Shown: positions 1 through 11,880, numbered from the stretch's first letter. The stretch is DNA of 64,000 nt from Bactrocera neohumeralis (GCF_024586455.1 NC_065922.1:29756089-29820088); one strand, 5' to 3'. Translations and numbers: made by a program. Notes: generated from the sequence alone by a model not told the origin.

Positions 1-125
1 CTATTTTACACAGAAAATATTTTTGATTAAAAGACTAAATAAGTGTAGCATTTTGTTTAAATAAAAAATAATAATTAAGAAAAAAATCAAATGAACGGAA
101 GTGAAAAATCCACGATTATATTACT
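1..125 (-). other. 3' flank or 3' UTR of the ELO gene
   Basis: AT-rich sequence directly downstream of the ELO stop codon and presumably transcribed as 3' UTR. I see no AATAAA on the minus strand before the window ends, so the polyadenylation site probably lies outside. Confidence 0.45.
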
Positions 126-709
126 TTAACTATATTTCGCTTTATGCAAACTAGACGCTGGCACAGCTGGGAGTTGCTTCCCACTTGCCGTATTGCCACT
201 TGAATTCAATTGCTCGGACGTCTGCGTGACGCATGTCTGCTGCAGACGCTGCTCGCATTGATCCGACTCGACGGAGGTTAACGGTGTTTGCACATTGACC
301 GACTGTTTGCGTTGCGTTGCCGCGTCGCCTTGCTGTTGTGAAGGCGTCTGCGAATTTTGCAGCTGCTTTTGCTGTTGCTGTTGTTGACGTTGACGTTGCT
401 GCTCCCTAGACAGCAATTTCGGTTTCCTTATGTATTCCTTGTAGTAGAAATCGAGGAACAAGGCAAACATGAATAGATTCTGTATAAGGCCGACAAAGGA
501 TATAATCAACGGATGTTGGCAATGGTTGCGCACGATGGCCATCAAAAAGTGTATGAATAAATAGCCGAATTGTAGCAGCTGCAGCTGGGTTATGTGACGC
601 TTCCACCAGAGGGCGCGTTTGACGGTCCACACGGACGTCACAAAGTAATAGCCATACATGACGGTGTGTATGAGGGCATTGATGACGCCTATCATGGTGC
701 TGTGACTGC
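126..709 (-). CDS. ELO gene terminal coding exon 5
   Basis: The acceptor CGCCCACAG gives GSHSTMIGVIN. The exon then encodes the C-terminal half of the enzyme, with NALIHTVMYGYY, WWKRHITQLQLLQF and several hydrophobic segments. The Q-rich tail follows and the frame stops at 128-126. The tail contains runs of glutamine encoded by mixed CAA/CAG codons. Confidence 0.92.
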
Positions 710-3700
710 CTGTGGGCGCGAGAGAAAGTGAAATATATTGCAAATTAATATTTTCTTTAACTAAATTCACTTATTAGTTATTTTTAACGCTATTGTAAGC
801 TGAATTTGTAGCTTGAACATGGCACAGTGTTGTATGTGCATGTGTTGCTACGCGGCGAAACTTACCTGTCAAGAAGGTCGTGAACGCGTAAACAGCGAAA
901 ACCATGCCGGCGTGATGATAAACATGCAAAAAGGTGATTTGATTGTTTTTCTTGCGCAGCACAAAGAAAATCTGCAAGTAAACAAGTTGAGAGGTGTTGT
1001 TGAAAGAAACGGAAAAAAAAGAAGAGAAAGAAACGAGAAAAGACTTTAAGTTCGGCTGCACCGAAGCTATAATAATCTTCTCAGGTGCATTTCTTATAAA
1101 ATTAAGGGTATAAAATTATATTTATATTAATTTTGAGCGGTCAGTTTGTATAGCAGCTATATGTTATAGTCGTCCGATTTTGAATTTTTTTTTCAGATTA
1201 TAGCATTGCTTTAGACAATAATCTGTGATTAATTTTGGGTCGATATCGTGTAAAATGAAAAAGCTTTCCATACAAGGACTTGATTTTGATCGATCAGTTT
1301 GTACGACAGCTATAAGCTATAATAGTCCGATCTGAACAATTTTTTCCGAGATCTTACTATTTTCTTGTATAATATTCTGTGATAAATTTCGGTAAGATAT
1401 CTCATGAAATGAAAAAGCTTTTCATACAAGAGCTTGATTTTCATTAGTCAGTTTGTATAGCAGCTATATGTTATAATAGTCCGATCTGAACAATTTTTTC
1501 GGAGATATTACTATTACTCTGACCAATAGTTCACGATAAATTTCGGGAACATAGCTTCACAAATAAAAAAGTTTTCCATACAAGGACTTGATTTTGAGTG
1601 ATCAGTTTGTATGGCAGCTATATGCTATAGTGATCCGATATTTTTGATTCTGTTAACTGAGCAGTTTATTGAGGAGAAAAAGACATACGCAAATTTTCAG
1701 TTGGATATCTCGAAAACTAAGGGACTAGTTCCCATGTATATAAACAGGCACATGGGTAAAGGTAAATCGACTCAGCTCGTGTGTATATCCGCTTAGGCTC
1801 TCCGACGTGTTCGACTGGGGGCTATAAACACTTTGATTTGTTTAAGATATCAAAACATGTCTTGTGCAGGGTATAAAAAGAGGAAGACGGAATGTGAAAA
1901 AGTGCAAACGAAATCAAATCTAAAGAATACAAGCAATAAATTTATTCAGCGAAATTCCATATTTCCACTATACATACATACAAAAACAAATAGATTTGTG
2001 GCTACACATAAATGTACATATAAATCTATTTACTTGTATATATACATACCTACATATACACCATATATCGTTTCATTGGTGTTAGTGCGTTGTCTAAAGC
2101 CAGTTGGCAGCTGCCTGCCAGACTAACCGAAATGAAAAACGTTTATAGCTTGGCCTTCAGCTCGGCGCATACAATTACACACACATTCAACATCTAAACC
2201 AAACCACACCTATTGCATATTCTGATATACACACGCACATACAAGCAATTTGATGCTGTCTGCGATAATGTCGATAGAAAATTGAATTTTGTTTGTTGAT
2301 AGAAATCGAATTGATACTCGACATGTTTACCGTTGCTGCAATATAATACGCTCGGCATTCTCACCTTGAGATTTTTCTGCATTCATAAACTTAAACATAA
2401 ATTGCCAGCGTTTTTATACTTGTATGTATGTGTGTGTGCGCTTGTGTGCATGGCTTAGTGTTTCGAAGAAAGTTGTGCTTTAACCTTAATGGACTAATTG
2501 TTTTAATGCAGTTAACTTTCTAGTGTTGAAGTGATATAAATTTGTAGAGAGATTTGTTTTACGGTTATGGCTGGCATAACATTTCATTATATCTGTGCTG
2601 AGTTTAGCATTATGGACCTTATTGATTGGTAGTGCTTCACACGTTGTTGTTGCGTTTTTACTTTGTCTGTACTAAGAGAAAGGAACGCATCCTCAGTGGT
2701 TTCTCTTTACTTTAAAGATTCAGTGAGCTGTATTCTCGGTGGTTTAACCAAAAGTTGCTGCTCTCTGGGCAGCTCTCTGTATAATGCATTCAATACTAAA
2801 TGGGATCCTCTTGAGGATAGCTTTCAGACAACGGACAAATGTCAGCTTACGTCAAAATTTATCGAAATCCGACTATAACTTTTTAAGACCTCAGACAAAT
2901 ATGTAGACTGCAGTAAATATGGCTGATGTTTTACTGAGGTCTGTCATTACATCAGGTCTTTGTGCTAGAAATGGGTAAATCTGGTCAATACTTCTCTTAG
3001 CTTTCATAAACCTAATAAAAATATTTTCGAACTTCCGGTTGACTTTATACCCCTTCTATCGGTCAATATGTAAGACATCTTAATGAAATTCAGAAAAATC
3101 CCTTTAACTTATGTATGAACAATCTGTGAGATTTCTTAATGAAATTCTGAGAGCATTAGTTTCTGTTAATGATATGCCGTAATACCAAAAATGGATAAAA
3201 ATTGATCAAAATTTATCAAAATATTCCCTAGCCTCATATATCTTATGCATATAAGAAAACTTATAAAAGTTATATAAAAACTTTAAGGTTCCGGTTGATT
3301 TTATATCGTAAATACTGGCCAGTATGTATGATAAATAACAGTTTTTGCTATATCGTCCAAAAGCTATAAGATATTTTAGCAAAATTAAGTGAAATTATAA
3401 TTTTGATTATACAATAGTTTGATGCCAAAAAGGTGCGATATTGCTCCACGAATTACCTCTGCACCGATATACTGAATATATTGTCAGTCAGTGCGAGATT
3501 TATTTTCACAAAATTCAATGAAAACATCTTTTCGAGTAAAGTGGTACTCATATATCATATGTAACACGTGGTTTCCCTTAATATTTCGGGATTATGCAGT
3601 CCGAGTATTGCCATCTGACAGTTCAAAACTTTAACGTAAACCTTGAAATTTTTTATGTTAGGCACACCCAGGACGTTTTGACATACAAGCGCTATTTTTA

Positions 3701-6200
3701 TTGTTTACAGTAACTTAAAATATTCATCTCGGTCAAAAAATGGTATTAAACCCCGAAAATTTTCGAGCGATTACTTTTTACAACTTTCGACGAGAATTAA
3801 CTCAGCAACAGTGCTTGGATGACCTTAATTCAATTTTTGACGATGAAACTCCATCAAGGACTAGTGTTTATCGGTGAATTCAATCGAGGTCAAGACGAAT
3901 TGTGTGAAGGCCGTCCAAAATCAGTTGTTGTTCCAGAAACTGTTTGTGCTGTGCGCAAACTGATATTGCAAGATACTCATGTGGCCTTTCGTGATATAGA
4001 GACAATTGTATACATCAGTGGAATCAGCATATATTCAATAGTGAGCTTTTGACTATTAGAAAAATTACGTTGGCTCTCATACAATGGTCAAAAGCAACCA
4101 AACCACTAAACAGTAAAACTTTTTTTGGCAGTTGTCTTTCAAGAAATCGGGAAAACCAACCGCCGAAGACGGTTGATGCGAGCTGTGACACATCGGCCAA
4201 ACAACTGCATTCTTGAGCATCGATTTGATGAATCATTCTCCGTATAGTCCTGACTAGCCATGGAATGACTTTGATCGTTTTTAAAAAATAAACTAAGAGG
4301 TCAACGTTTGTCAACACTTATGCGTTCAGAAGACATGTTTTGGAGATACCTCAATCGGAGTGGCAAAAATGCTTCGACAATTGATTTAATCGCTTGAAAA
4401 AGTGTATAGATCTTAATGGAGAATATTTTGAAAAACAATAAAGGAATTTTCGAGGATTCAAGTTTTTTTTCTCTATTCCCTAAAAATTAAAAGCAAACCT
4501 TTTTTTGTGATTTCAGACTCTCTTCCTAACGATAAACTGTCAAATATGTTATATGTGAATGACTTTGGGTTGAACCTTGTACCCCAATTTACTAATTTCC
4601 CACCCTCTAGTATATATTTTTCATATGCACAACTCTGCACTAAATTTAGCCTCAGCTTTAATTATATCAAAGGAGATTTGAATATAGTTATCTCAGACTC
4701 GAAGCGAAATATATGAAAATTAAACTAAGTCTAACTGCGACCCATAATATAGGTTAGTGAGATACCAAATTTTATTGTAATATGTATTTTCGGTGTCTTC
4801 GAATAGTGGATTTCTTTTGAAATATTTTTTGATAAAAAATTTTGGAAGAAGTTGATCATGAGAAGATCTGCTTCCAACAAGACGGCACTACGTGAACAAC
4901 CGAATTATGACAAGAAAAGTTTGGAGATTCGATTATTTTAAGAAGTAGTAACATTGAATCTAATAAGTTGTGATCATTAGACTATTTCTTGTTGGGTTTT
5001 TTCAAGTCCTTGGTCTTTAGCAATAATACGGGCTTTCTTTAAGCGTTAGAAGACAACATTGAACATGGTATTCACAACATAGGAATCGATTTAGTGGAAA
5101 AAGTACTCGAAAATTGAATTTGTTCATCGAATTCGTTCTTGCAAAAGATATCATACAGGCCATTTTAGTGAGGATATATTGAGAATTTAATTATATCGAT
5201 TGTACTTCACATTGAATAAAAAACATTTGAATTTCCTTAACAATTAGTGTGTTGTTTTTTGAAAAGAAATCATATCACTGTCATTAGAAAATCCTATATT
5301 CGGATGACTTTCACTATTACAAAATTAAATTATATTTTAAGTTTAAATACTTAATCACTTTTAAGATACTTCTTACACCAATAAATTATGCACACTTCAA
5401 AGCCACACAGACCATTGGCACACCCCCTCTTGTGAAGGGTACTCTCTCTAACCAACATATTCACACTTACCCAGCCACACACACATACATGCTCAGTTGT
5501 ATTAACCTTTCAGTGGTTGGCTTACCGTATCAAGTAAATCTAAATACTTGGTGATGTAATAGAGATAGGTAAGATAAATGACTATCCACATCCAGGGCTC
5601 GGTGTTGGTGTGGTCAATCGGTTGACATGTTAAGCTGAACTCCTTGCGCATATACGAATTCGGTACGCCCTGGTTAGAAAATGCCGGAAAGAAAAGCAAA
5701 AAAAAACAAGTAACAGTAAATCAATAATACATAGAAAAAAGTAACTGAAGTGAAGTGAAGTGGTGCCATTAACAAAATTAAAAATTCCACATTAAAAAGC
5801 CACAAGCATGCACAAAATACACACAGACACACGCACACACAAGAAAGCATGATTATACATATGTATGTATGTATATTATACTCACAACAAAAAATATAAT
5901 TAAGTTGGCAAGCACTTGTATCGCATTATAAACGCGCATGATATATTTCAAGTTGAATGGCTTTCGATTCTCCATCCATTTGGGACCGTAATGCAAAACA
6001 AAGGACAAATAGGCAATAAGGCAAACGGCCACGGGCAGCGGCGAGCCCACCAGCGGCAAATGTTGCACGCGCGGATCTGCAAGGAAAAGGATATCCCAAT
6101 AGGGTTTTTGAAATTTTTAACTGTAATTGGCTAACATACCTTTGTGCTGCTCGAATATATCATGCAATAGCCGATAAATATATTTGATTATATAAGCCAT
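126..6200 (-). CDS. Elongation of very long chain fatty acids protein (ELO/ELOVL family), five coding exons
   Basis: ELO proteins are ER membrane condensing enzymes that join malonyl-CoA to a long acyl-CoA in the first step of fatty-acid elongation. I join 6200-6140, 6076-5886, 5669-5526, 971-866 and 709-126: 1086 nt, 361 residues plus stop, every junction GT-AG and in frame. Family hallmarks are visible: KYLDLLDT (residues 125-132), RKKNNQ (138-143), the histidine box HVYHH (148-152), NALIHTVMYGYY (178-189) and TQLQLLQF (208-215), with several hydrophobic segments. After about residue 266 comes a Q-rich, low-complexity tail of roughly 95 residues. It makes the protein longer than most family members (about 260-330). 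The last residues, KAKYS, fit a KxKxx ER-retrieval signal. The start is the first ATG of the exon that splices cleanly to exon 2. I cannot assign a specific Drosophila orthologue or chain-length specificity. The reading frame is intact, unlike everything else in the window. Confidence 0.93.
866..971 (-). CDS. ELO gene coding exon 4 (histidine box)
   Basis: It encodes IFFVLRKKNNQ then TFLHVYHHAGM, which contains the catalytic HxxHH. The acceptor is TTACTTGCAG and the donor GTAAG after TTGACAG. The exon is 106 nt and ends one base into a Gly codon. It lies 4.55 kb from exon 3, and intron 4 is 156 nt. Confidence 0.93.
1045..1800 (-). repeat. Family A interspersed repeat with internal tandem array (ELO intron 3)
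   Basis: This is a copy of the most abundant short repeat in the window. On the plus strand TCAGTTTGTA-like boundaries fall at 1141, 1294, 1448 and 1602, giving units of 153-154 bp. Each unit includes a GCAGCTATATG block, AGTCCGAT and AAGCTTTCCATACAAG-like text. One terminus carries the palindromic TTCGGCTGCACCGAAG near 1052. The same family appears elsewhere near 8.3, 10.0, 19.6, 28.3, 35.8, 44.0 and 54.5 kb. I see no coding potential and I do not know the family. Confidence 0.8.
1801..2880. other. ELO intron 3, unique AT-rich sequence
   Basis: No exon or recognised transposon is visible. The stretch holds CA/TA-rich tracts (1960-2070) and mildly complex sequence, as expected for intron. 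Confidence 0.6.
2930..3420. repeat. Diverged repeat with two internal units (family B)
   Basis: Two related segments begin near 3030 (AACTTCCGGTTGACTTTATA) and near 3290 (GGTTCCGGTTGATTTTATA), about 260 bp apart. Each is followed by a 'ggtcaatatgta'- or 'ggccagtatgta'-like segment. A distantly similar style recurs around 50.6-51.1 kb. It is non-coding, and the family is not identified. Confidence 0.4.
3600..4470 (+). mobile_element. Mariner-type element remnant (lineage M1), in ELO intron 3
   Basis: From 3740 the frame reads MVLNPENFRAITFYNFRREL, then QQQCLDDLNSIFDDETPS and TSVYR, a mariner N-terminal helix-turn-helix. It continues with EGRPKSVVVPETVCAVRKL and then decays. The 3' part at 4200-4450 retains HSPYSPD-like text around the third catalytic aspartate and a C-terminal GEYFEKQ-like end. 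The catalytic middle is deleted and stops and frameshifts are present. The same family is at 11505-11880 (+) and 34005-35095 (-). Confidence 0.8.
4790..5240 (+). mobile_element. DD41D (rosa-like) Tc1/mariner remnant (M6), C-terminal half
   Basis: Broken frames give CFQQDGTT (second catalytic Asp region), SLDYFLLGFFKSLVF (third catalytic region) and ALEDNIEHGIHNIGIDLVEK, as in the C-terminal half of DD41D transposases. Several stops and frameshifts are present. It lies in ELO intron 3. Compare 40838-41110, 55590-56660 and 62090-62560. Confidence 0.7.
5526..5669 (-). CDS. ELO gene coding exon 3
   Basis: It encodes 48 residues from GVPNSYM to KYLDLLDT and is in phase 0 at both ends. The acceptor is TTCTAACCAG and the donor GTAAGCC. 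The KxxDLLDT block that precedes the catalytic region in ELO proteins lies at its end. Confidence 0.92.
5886..6076 (-). CDS. ELO gene coding exon 2
   Basis: It encodes 64 residues beginning DPRVQHLPLVGSP, with the first membrane segment and GPKWMENRKPF, the usual N-terminal ELO region. The acceptor is CCTTGCAG and the donor GTGAGTATA, in phase 0. Intron 2 is 216 nt. Confidence 0.9.
6140..6200 (-). CDS. ELO gene coding exon 1
   Basis: This exon starts MAYIIKYIYRLL and encodes 20 residues plus one base. The donor after CAAAG is GTATGTTAG. The following intron is only 63 nt, ends in TTCCTTGCAG, and splits a GAT (Asp) codon. Confidence 0.88.
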
Positions 6201-6780
6201 GTTTATTTAAAAAAAATATATAAAAAAATCGAAACTTAAAATTTTCTTATGGAGCAGCAGAGTTCATTCACTTCTATTTCTTCAAGGTTAAATTGCTTTA
6301 ATTATAGATTTTTATATAAAAAAAACACCACTCTTTATCCACTTCACACTGTTGTCCTGTACTGTTAATATTCCGGTTCCCTGTACTGTTCGAAATTTTA
6401 TACTCCAATCCACACTTCCGTTGATCATCTGATCACTTTCGCGTGCGTAAAGGAAACTGCTGAAACGCCTGCGTATATTTATTTGCCTACTTATGACACA
6501 CAACACTAATCCACACACACTCACGCACACGCAAATGACAAAGTACGACGGCTCAGTTGCTTGGGAAGTGATGGTGCGCGCTACTCAAGGTGTTCGCTGT
6601 CGCGTCTGCAGTTGAAATGAGCTTCGCCTGTGCGCCATGTAAACTTGGAATTGAACTTTTTTACAAGCGCGCACAATTCATCGGCCCCTTTTCTTAGTTT
6701 TGTATAAATAATTTATCATTAAGCGGTTCGTACGTTGACCAGTGCTCTGATTTGTTGTAAATAATTAGCAGTTTTGCATA
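6201..6780 (-). promoter_or_regulatory. 5' UTR and probable promoter region of the ELO gene
   Basis: This is unique, relatively GC-rich sequence directly upstream of the ELO start codon on the minus strand. TCATTT-type initiator matches are visible on the minus strand near 6618 and 6536, but neither has a convincing downstream element. The transcription start cannot be fixed from sequence alone. No TATA box stands out. Confidence 0.4.
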
Positions 6781-6934
6781 TTCATGCACAGCAGTGGGCA
6801 CGAAATTGGAAATACTTTACATATTTCTTAAATATAGGATTACAGCATTAACTTCTAATCAAGACTTAGAAAAGCCTTTATCATGATTATTATTGGTTAG
6901 TTTTTATGGCAGCTATATACTATAGTGGTTCAAT

Positions 6935-7350
6935 ATCGGTGCATTCTAATAAATTTGCAGCTTTGCAGAAGTGGTTGATAATATCGTCTATCTTGGAATC
7001 GGCATTAACACCAACAACAACGTCAGCCTCGAAATCAAACGCAGAATAATTCTTGCCAACAGGTGCCACTTCGGACTGATTCGGCAATAAAGTCCTCTCT
7101 TGACGAACAAAGGCCAAATTCTACAAGTCACTCATTATTTCCGTGCAGAGGCATGGAAGTTGACCACATCTGATGAGATGACGTAACGAGTTTTCGAGAG
7201 AGAGGTTCTGCGAAAAAGAACGGGAGAGCAGTAAAACAGAAGAAGTACGTAGAAGATGTGTTTACCCAACGCCAATGTCTAAATTCTTTTGCAAAATTTC
7301 GTTTCGACAATTTCGATCTTGAGAATGCACCACCTCGTCGAATAAGTTTC
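6935..7350 (+). mobile_element. RTE-type LINE fragment, C-terminal reverse transcriptase region
   Basis: The plus-strand frame reads VVDNIVYLGIGINTNNNVSL, EIKRRI, LANRCHFGL and, after stops, RVFERE. This is the conserved block after the RT active site in RTE-type ORF2. The 5' RT domain and the 3' end are missing. The best parallel in the window is 41500-41700, which has the same INTNND block. It lies directly upstream of the ELO promoter region. Confidence 0.75.
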
Positions 7351-8295
7351 TCGCGAAAATGCTGAAATATTAAATTTGTCTAACCCGACCCTTAACAAGC
7401 ACATAAAACGCCTGGAATTAATTTCAAAGTATCTAAGAGATAAAATTACGGGCTTGAAGTCAAAATCGGGCCAGTATTTTTGAAATTGAAATTTTTTTCG
7501 AAGATCTGATTTTGATCCTTCTTATCATCTTTCATGTACATAAGTTTGACCGTAAAAGATTATACACCAGTGAAAGTGTAGGAAAATGCTAATGTATCAT
7601 ATTTTATTGTCCATATCTTTAATTTTTTCTTTAAAAAATGAAATGGTTTAGTCTAATGCCAGAAAGAAACTCATTCCACCCGTTATATTGTAATGAGTAA
7701 ATGCTTCCAATAGTATGGCTAACACTGTATGCGATTGTCTTACTGGAATACATTATATAGTGTGCGTAGTATGGAACTACGTAAGTAGACAAAGGGTCAT
7801 GTCCTCAATGAAAAACAATAAACTCTCTTCAAAATAAAGCTTCGATTGAGTTGGTAGAGAGTAATACTATACATACAATATATGTACATTTGTATTAATT
7901 TTACTCAAGTATATTCTACCTGACACCAATCTTACCAATCACCATTTCTCACCTGTCTTAAAAAAAGTTATACTTATACACCTCTAATAATTGACTCAAA
8001 CGATAAAAACAGTCTTCTGAAACCTTTGTTAAAGCCAGTATATAACCCCTTTACATTGAGGCCCCTCAGAGTAATTTACCAATAAATGTATGTATGATGG
8101 TTACGAATTTTTTCACGAATAATACGAGGGCATTAACTTAGCATTTTTGTTTCTCTTATTCTTTCGCTGACGTGTAGAATATAAACATTTCAATACCAAA
8201 GCATTTTATGCTAATAAGGTTTTATTGAGCTTGGTATGCCTCGCTCTCCTTCTTGTTCAACTCAACAGTGGTCAAACTGCATTCTTGTGATACAT
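7351..8295. other. Unassigned AT-rich intergenic sequence
   Basis: I see no gene, RNA or recognisable transposon here, only AT-rich sequence with frequent stops in all frames. Confidence 0.5.
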
Positions 8296-8299
8296 TTCT

Positions 8300-8410
8300 A
8301 TTCTGAACAGGGTATATTAAGTTTGACACGAAGTTTGGCACACCCAGAAGAAGACATCGAGGACCCTCTAAAATCATCTTAGTCATGTCCGTTTGTACAT
8401 ATGTATATAG
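8300..8410 (+). repeat. Family A repeat, left-end fragment
   Basis: GGGTATATTAAGTTTGACAC followed by AAGTTTGGCACACCCAGAAG and a GTCATGTCCGTTTGT-like block matches the left end of the copy at 10005. The rest of the unit is missing. Confidence 0.7.
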
Positions 8411-8689
8411 CTATTTCTAGGAATGTTGTTTCCATCAAACAAGCAAAGACTTTTCCACCGAAAGCGTTTGACAGTTACGTTTTCAAATACAGTTATACGT
8501 ATATGCATACATTATATTCTATAAGATATTTTCATATTTTGGACACAGCGAAAGTTTATGTTCTTATATATAGGTGTTTTTCTCTTTCTATTCGGTTTAT
8601 CATAAAATTTGTTTATAAATTTTGTACTGTCACCCATGCATTGTGGAGCATTCCCAATTTTTAACGCATTTTCTTTAAATGTGCCTATG

Positions 8690-9650
8690 AACTGGAACCC
8701 AAATTATGGATAAGTCGAGTTGACCTGGCAGTGAGCTTAAAGCCGTCATTGTTTTTTTACTACGCTACAGTTGATCTTTGGCGGCAAAAAGGCTGGTAGT
8801 GCCGCCTGGCTGTCTGTGTAACTGGTTGCCTTTTGTATTCTCCCGCAGTTATATAATAGAACTTCACAGGCCTTCTCTATATCCAGTAGTTCCGCTTGCA
8901 TGATGTACATACATCTTCACGCTAAGATAAGGAGATATCCAGTACTCGAAATATACCCCTGTCCCTACATTGTGGTCCATTTTGAACCCGTCGGTATGGA
9001 AGTATTATCCTCCCCTACTAAACCTATTCATTATTCTCGTCTGAAGAGTATTCTCATCTGGAAGTCCCTATTGAAGTCCGCCCTTGGGAGGATATAATTT
9101 GATTTATTTAGATTTCGATATATGTTTATAACTCTTATAGCAGAATTCCTATAGCAGAAAGTATTGCTATTTTACGTATGAAAATGTGCCATTGGTGCGG
9201 AAGCATATTTAGCGCATCATTCGAACATGACTTATGTATATGCTCCGGTACTAGCACACGCTGCTCTCTGAATTCCATTTCACTTCCTGATGTTATAATG
9301 TTTATTTAATGCTGGCCACCAAACAAGTGCTCCATATGTAAGGATTGGTCTAATGATCAGTTTCTGCTGAGTATTCTTTGGAATACGCTATATAAGCTTT
9401 CCTATACGTTTCACGATATTCATTTTCCATTTCAATTTGGTATCTACCTCGACACCCAAATACTTCACTGTAAGTATGTGAGAAGTTGAAATTGAGGGGT
9501 TTTGGTTTTTTTCGTTACTGCCTATCAGTCTCGTCTTACTAAGGTTAACACCTAGTCCATTTTTCTTGGCCCATAGGTGTTACCTCTGCAAGGTATCTTA
9601 CTTATGGTGAATTCTTTGCAAGTTTCTATTGGCGAAAAGAAATACTGCCA
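8690..9650 (-). mobile_element. Non-LTR retrotransposon remnant with RNase H region (LINE type 2)
   Basis: It is collinear at nucleotide level with 27020-28070: both contain the segment that encodes the RT thumb and then the RNase H in the same order on the minus strand. Examples are the CGTAAGGATTGGTCTAATGA and TATCTACCTCGACACCCAAA blocks on the plus strand, which antisense encode LTYGALVWW-like and KYLGV-like motifs. All frames are interrupted. The family resembles the Jockey/R1/LOA/I group, which carries a C-terminal RNase H; the clade is not resolved. Confidence 0.65.
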
Positions 9651-10004
9651 TTAGTCTGCCTTTGCTTTCTTGACGATTTTTGTATACCTACATGATCTCT
9701 TTGTAAGGCTGCCAAATTAGATATTATAACTTTCACTGAACGCTTTCCTTGTTTGTGTTCTTAATTTGTTAAGGTCTAGTTCCACCATGGAGTTAGTTTT
9801 AGTTATAAGGTCTATCGTTGCCCAAAAAACGAAAAAAATTAAACGATACTCATACCACAGTGAGCTAAAGTGTTTTTTTCCTTCTTATTTAACCTTATGC
9901 CTCTTACTTAAGATTGGTCTCTAAGTTTTTTGCTGCACTATTATTATTATAAATATAAAATCATTCTTTCTTGAGAATATGTATCGTTAACACTACATAT
10001 TTAT
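9651..10004. other. Unassigned AT-rich sequence
   Basis: No gene or clear repeat is seen. It separates the LINE remnant from a family A repeat. Confidence 0.45.
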
Positions 10005-10440
10005 AAACAGGGTATATTAAGTTTGTCACGAAGTTTGTAACACCCAGAAGGAATCGTCGGAGACCCTATAAAGTATATATATAAATGATCAGTATGTCGA
10101 GCTGAGTCGATTTAGCCATGTCCGTCTGTCTGTCTCTCTGTATATATACGAACTAGTCCCTCAGTTTTTAAGATATCGTTTTGAAATTTTGCAAACGTAA
10201 TTTTCTCTTCTCTCTTTATATGAACTGGCGATATCGGACCACTATAACATATAGCTGCCAATTGAACTAGTGCATTGATTCCAAAGGTCACATGAGATCG
10301 GTTAACTTAGCATATAGCTGCTGAACATATTCCAAATTATTTGACAAAATATTTGATGTATGTTATTTTTTAAGGCAACAATGTAATCTCTAAAAAACTT
10401 GATTAGAACGGATTACTATAGCAAACACATAGTTACTAAC
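10005..10440 (+). repeat. Family A interspersed repeat
   Basis: This is one of the best-preserved copies. It reads GGGTATATTAAGTTTGTCAC, TTTGTAACACCCAGAAGGAA, GAGCTGAGTCGATTTAGCC, a CTGTCTGTCT tract, CGAACTAGTCCCTCAGTTTT and GATATCGGACCACTATAACA. The order is the reverse of that at 1045-1800. Confidence 0.8.
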
Positions 10441-11500
10441 AGAAATGCACATCACCGAAGACGTTTTTTTTGTTTTTTTTTTTGCAAATCATCATTGATA
10501 TATGATATTCCAAATTATATTTGGACCAGTTCGGAAGCAAAGCACATCACTTGCAAACAAATCATCATTGATATATGATTTATATATTATATGAATATAT
10601 ATATATAATATATTTAGTTGCCTTGATCATGCGTATGAGAGTCGTCTCAAGCAAGCCTAGATCATTCCTTATATGCTTAATTAACTGTGATTTACACAAG
10701 TACTTTCAATGCAATGCATACGGACTTCTCATATCCGCACTTGATTGCGCTCGAAACTTTCGTTCTCAATTTAAGCACTTTACACACATACATATACATA
10801 CAAGTATATACACAAGCATTCGCAAACGCTTATGCGCTGGGAGCATAAGAAACATTGCCCTCCATACGAAATTCTAATTAAGCCGAGAATAAAATGCAAA
10901 TTAGTTGGGCGATTTTTAATTCTGCGACGATAAACAGTTCATTAGTCGAAATAGAACATTTGCATTTAGAGCACTGGAATGAACGGCATGAAAAGTAAAA
11001 CAACAACTACGACACAACAAAAAGTAAATAACAACATTGAATTCGAAAAGCGAAAAATACATATTTTATGCTTATGTTCTCACACATACTTGTATACTAC
11101 ATGTATGGACATGTGTGTGTGCAGGCTTAAAACAATTTCGAAACAAAAAGTTGGTAATTGTCAAAAAGCATTGAAAAATAAATAAATAAACGACAGCTGC
11201 GGTTGGGCTACAAAAGAATTGAAATAATTTACATGAGCAGACGCATAAAAAACATAAAGTACAAATTTGTTTTATAAAAAGTTTGTGCATCTTTTGTGTA
11301 ATGTTAGGGTGATCGGATTTGTGGCTTCAAAAAAGAAAAAATAAAAAATAATTTTTAAAAGTTCTTCGGAGGTTAATGCACTTACATTTGAGAGCTCGAT
11401 ATTGTTTCATGTATGGCTTTTGATGCCAAAAACCAAAGGTACGAATAAAAACGATGATTTTGATCCGTTAATTTGTACGTATTTTATCTTTTATATATCG
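10441..11500. other. Unique AT-rich intergenic sequence
   Basis: It holds an (AT)n-like tract near 10590-10615 and otherwise moderately complex DNA. Reading frames are short and lack recognisable motifs. Confidence 0.5.
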
Positions 11501-11504
11501 GAAT

Positions 11505-11880
11505 TTGGCAACCCTAGTGAGACAATCTTGTAACTCAAAAATGTATCGCAAAGATTGATATTTTTCATGGCACGTCTACTCAGAACGTTTTGACGTACGA
11601 GCGCTTTTGTGTTGTTTGCAGTAACTTAAAATATTCAACTCGTCCAAAAAATCGCTCTTTTATTTACTCGATTATTTTTTACATCTTCGAACATTGGTTT
11701 AATAGTGCATCGATAATCTAATTTTAATTTTTGGCGATGAAGCTCCATCAAGGACCAATGTTTATCGATGGTATGGCGAATTCGATTAAGGTCTTGGTCA
11801 TTCAAAGACGAATTTCGTTCGCCAGCCAAAATCGAGTATTGTAGCAAAAACTTTTGACCCTGCAACTTTTCGATACCATT
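11505..11880 (+). mobile_element. Mariner-type remnant (M1), 5' part
   Basis: The untranslated lead (CGTTTTGACGTACGAGCGCT, AGTAACTTAAAATATTCAAC) and the degraded N-terminal coding part (GAAGCTCCATCAAGGACCAA, TGTTTATCGATGGTATGGCG) match the element at 3600-4470. The catalytic region is absent. It abuts the M2 remnant at 11974. Confidence 0.72.

Noticed and set aside
774..1061. 95-codon minus-strand frame
   Set aside because: Only its central part (971-866) is real, as ELO exon 4. The rest is intron read-through.
6536..6620. Initiator-type TCATTT matches as the ELO transcription start
   Set aside because: Two alternatives, neither with a correctly spaced downstream element. Left as a general promoter region.
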